DNA of 7,010 nt from Nitrospinota bacterium (GTDB lineage Bacteria > UBA8248 > JACPRG01): assembly GCA_030740135.1 (NCBI GenBank), contig JASLXW010000038.1, positions 1 to 7,010 of the forward strand. The letters are read 5' to 3'. The notes under the pieces were generated by a model. That model was not told the origin of the DNA. It saw only the letters and a program-made list of their open reading frames with translations, and ran no database searches. The position numbers and the translations under genes were made by a program. This document shows positions 5,224-7,010 of this stretch, piece after piece (within the stretch, counting starts at the first letter, position 1; each line of letters begins with the position of its first letter).

Positions 5224-7010
5224 CACGCGCCCTTTCCGTTCGTCCCGCCACCGGACACGGGGCTTTCGGGCTTGCGCGCCTTCCTGCCGCGGCGCTCGAT
5301 CGCCTGGAGGACCTTCTTGGGCGTAAACGGGGTGGTCTGAATCCGGATGCCCACGGCGTCGTAGAGGGCGTCCTGGATGGCGGGCGCGGTCGGCACCTGG
5401 GCGGGCTCGGCGATTCCTTTCGCGCCGAACGGTCCGGCCGGTTCCTCCACTTCGACGAAGATGGGGATGACCTCGGGCATTTCCAGGATTGTGGGGACCC
5501 GGTAGTTGAGCAGAGTCGCGTTGAGGGGCTTGCCGTCCTCCATGACCAATTCCTCGGAAAGCGCCATCCCCAATCCGCGGGAGATCGCCCCCTCCACCTG
5601 CCCTTCGGCCCCGATGGGGTTCAGCAGGCAGCCCACATCGTGGGCCGAGACCACTTTGACGACCTTCACATGGCCCGTCTCTTCGTCCACCTCGACCTCG
5701 ACCGCCTGCGCGCCGAAGATGTACGAGGGGCAGTAGTTCCCGTAACCGGTCACCGGGTCGAGGCCCTTGCCCTCGGAGCTGTACTGGCCCGTGCCGACCA
5801 GGGAGGCCCCGCGCTTGTAGAAGCAGTCCCGGGCGATCTCGGCCAGCGAGGTCTTCTCCTCCGGGCTCGACTTGACGAAGATGTAGCCGTCGCGGGATTC
5901 GAGATCCTCGGGCCGGGCCTCGAGCATCTCGGCGGCGTTCTCGTAAAGCTTCTTCTTGAGCTCGCGCGCGGCGCGGTGGGCGGCGTTCCCGCTGACGAAG
6001 ACCCCGCGCGTCGCGTACACCCCCAGGTCGGGCGGCGTGACTTCGGTGTCGGAGAGCACGAGGTTCACCTTCTCGAGTGGGATGCCCAGCTCCTCCGCGA
6101 CGACGGTGGAAATGGCCGTCCCCAGACCCTGCCCCATCTCGGACGTCCCCGAGAAGAGGGTCACCGAGCCGTCCTCGGCCATCTTGACGATCGCCTCGCC
6201 GAAGTTGACCGGGCCGTGAAGGCCGATGGAGCTGGCCGAATGGACGACCAAGGCCATGCCCAGGCCGCGCTTGACGCCCTTCTTCTCGAGGTCGGCCGGA
6301 CTGCTGTCGCCGCGCTTCTTCGACCACCCGATGCCCTCGGCCGCCCGCCGGATGCACTCGCTGAGCTCGCACGAGTTGACCTCCGCGCCGGAAACCGTCT
6401 TGTCCCCGTGATGGGTGCAATTCTTGAGCCGGAATTCCACGGGGTCGAGGCCAAGCTCGGAGCAGATGCTGTTGAAATGACACTCCTGGGCGAACGAGGA
6501 TTGGGGATTGCCGTAGCCCTGATACGCCCCTCCGTAGGGCTTGTTGGTGTAGACGACATAGGCGTCCAACTTGTAGGCGGGGTTCCGGTAGAGGACGGGA
6601 GGCGTGTTCCCGGCCAGGCTGGTCACCCGGTGAGCGTGACTGGTGTAGGCCCCGTTGTCGGTGATGATCCGGACCTGCCGCCCCCGGAGCATCCCCTCCT
6701 TCGACACCGCCGTCTTCTGCGTAATGGCCATGGGATGCCGGAACCGGGTGTAGATGAAATACTCCTCCCGGCTGTACTGGAGCTTCACGGGGCCGCGGGT
6801 CTTCATGGCGAGCAGGGCGGTGATGGGCTCGAGGGGCTCGATGTCGATCTTGCTGCCGAAGGCGCCGCCGATGGAGTTGTTGATCACCCGGACGTGAGAA
6901 ACAGGCAGGTCCAGGACCCGCGCCAGCCGCTCCCGCGTGGGATGCGGGTTCTGGGTCGAGGGCCAGACGGTCAGCCGGCCCGCCCGGTTGAACTCGGCCA
7001 CGCACCCGTG
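5223..7010 (-). CDS. Molybdopterin-binding catalytic subunit, xanthine dehydrogenase family (N-terminus off the window)
   Basis: The reading frame is open to the right edge, so about 595 C-terminal residues are visible of a subunit that usually has about 770. The first visible residues (HGCVAEFN, then GRLTVWPSTQ) already match the interior of the family; the GTG at 6999-7001 is an internal Val. Landmarks, numbered from that Val, are IGGAFGSK (44-51), GGAYQGYGNPQ (157-167), GTSEMGQGLG (285-294), HDVGCLLNP (454-462) and AKGIAEP (527-533) with the predicted catalytic base Glu532. These bind molybdopterin cytosine dinucleotide and the substrate. In bovine xanthine oxidase the loop equivalent to AYQGYG carries Arg880 (FRGFG); here it is Gln161, so purines are not the likely substrate. 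The C-terminal tail (about 568-592) is basic, then Gly- and Ser-rich. The FAD subunit follows with a one-base overlap. No [2Fe-2S] subunit gene is visible; it may lie upstream. Confidence 0.93.
   Translation of the reverse strand, partial: HGCVAEFNRAGRLTVWPSTQNPHPTRERLARVLDLPVSHVRVINNSIGGAFGSKIDIEPLEPITALLAMKTRGPVKLQYSREEYFIYTRFRHPMAITQKTAVSKEGMLRGRQVRIITDNGAYTSHAHRVTSLAGNTPPVLYRNPAYKLDAYVVYTNKPYGGAYQGYGNPQSSFAQECHFNSICSELGLDPVEFRLKNCTHHGDKTVSGAEVNSCELSECIRRAAEGIGWSKKRGDSSPADLEKKGVKRGLGMALVVHSASSIGLHGPVNFGEAIVKMAEDGSVTLFSGTSEMGQGLGTAISTVVAEELGIPLEKVNLVLSDTEVTPPDLGVYATRGVFVSGNAAHRAARELKKKLYENAAEMLEARPEDLESRDGYIFVKSSPEEKTSLAEIARDCFYKRGASLVGTGQYSSEGKGLDPVTGYGNYCPSYIFGAQAVEVEVDEETGHVKVVKVVSAHDVGCLLNPIGAEGQVEGAISRGLGMALSEELVMEDGKPLNATLLNYRVPTILEMPEVIPIFVEVEEPAGPFGAKGIAEPAQVPTAPAIQDALYDAVGIRIQTTPFTPKKVLQAIERRGRKARKPESPVSGGGTNGKGA

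Noticed and set aside
4234..7005. A single 923-codon - strand reading frame that could be read as a fusion protein.
   Set aside because: Its first ~590 codons are an out-of-frame shadow of the catalytic subunit: low-complexity Arg/Gly/Pro text without motifs. Only the last 329 residues, from the ATG at 5223, are a real protein, the FAD subunit.

Overview
This window carries the end of one gene on the + strand at the left edge and six genes on the - strand. Base composition is GC-rich and is highest in the right-hand 2.8 kb. The mix is a sugar-type isomerase, a general alpha/beta hydrolase, secreted proteins with Sec signals and a three-subunit-type molybdenum hydroxylase. This suggests an environmental, probably Gram-negative bacterium, possibly from an uncultivated lineage. 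No marker gene is present, so the taxon cannot be fixed.

Left part (1-1822). The 3' part of a hydroxypyruvate isomerase-like gene (hyi family) runs into the window from the left. It converges on a small - strand ORF of unknown function (493-750). Next come a perfect 25-bp inverted repeat (807-871) and an intact alpha/beta hydrolase (926-1720). A diverged ~80-bp sequence occurs twice in the same orientation (465-545 and 1823-1899). It flanks this block and resembles the end of an insertion sequence.

Middle part (1823-4097). Two secreted-protein genes lie in tandem on the - strand: a SUMF1/FGE-sulfatase-fold protein that lacks the catalytic cysteines of true formylglycine-generating enzymes, and upstream of it a small, strongly basic, signal-peptide-bearing protein of unknown function. 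Upstream again is a 236-residue cytoplasmic protein that I do not recognise, with its own candidate promoter.

Right part (4234-7010). Two translationally coupled genes encode a xanthine dehydrogenase-family enzyme: the molybdopterin-binding catalytic subunit (its N-terminus lies beyond the window) and the FAD subunit. The FAD subunit carries a cysteine-rich insertion with the spacing of the extra [4Fe-4S] cluster of 4-hydroxybenzoyl-CoA reductase beta. The [2Fe-2S] subunit that completes such enzymes is not in the window, so it may lie upstream of the catalytic subunit.

The most noteworthy items are the Fe-S-bearing FAD subunit paired with an Arg-to-Gln change in the catalytic subunit, the cysteine-less secreted FGE-fold protein beside a small cationic secreted protein, the duplicated IS-end-like repeat, and the long perfect palindrome. 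I see no CRISPR array, tRNA, rRNA, complete transposase or recognisable defence system.
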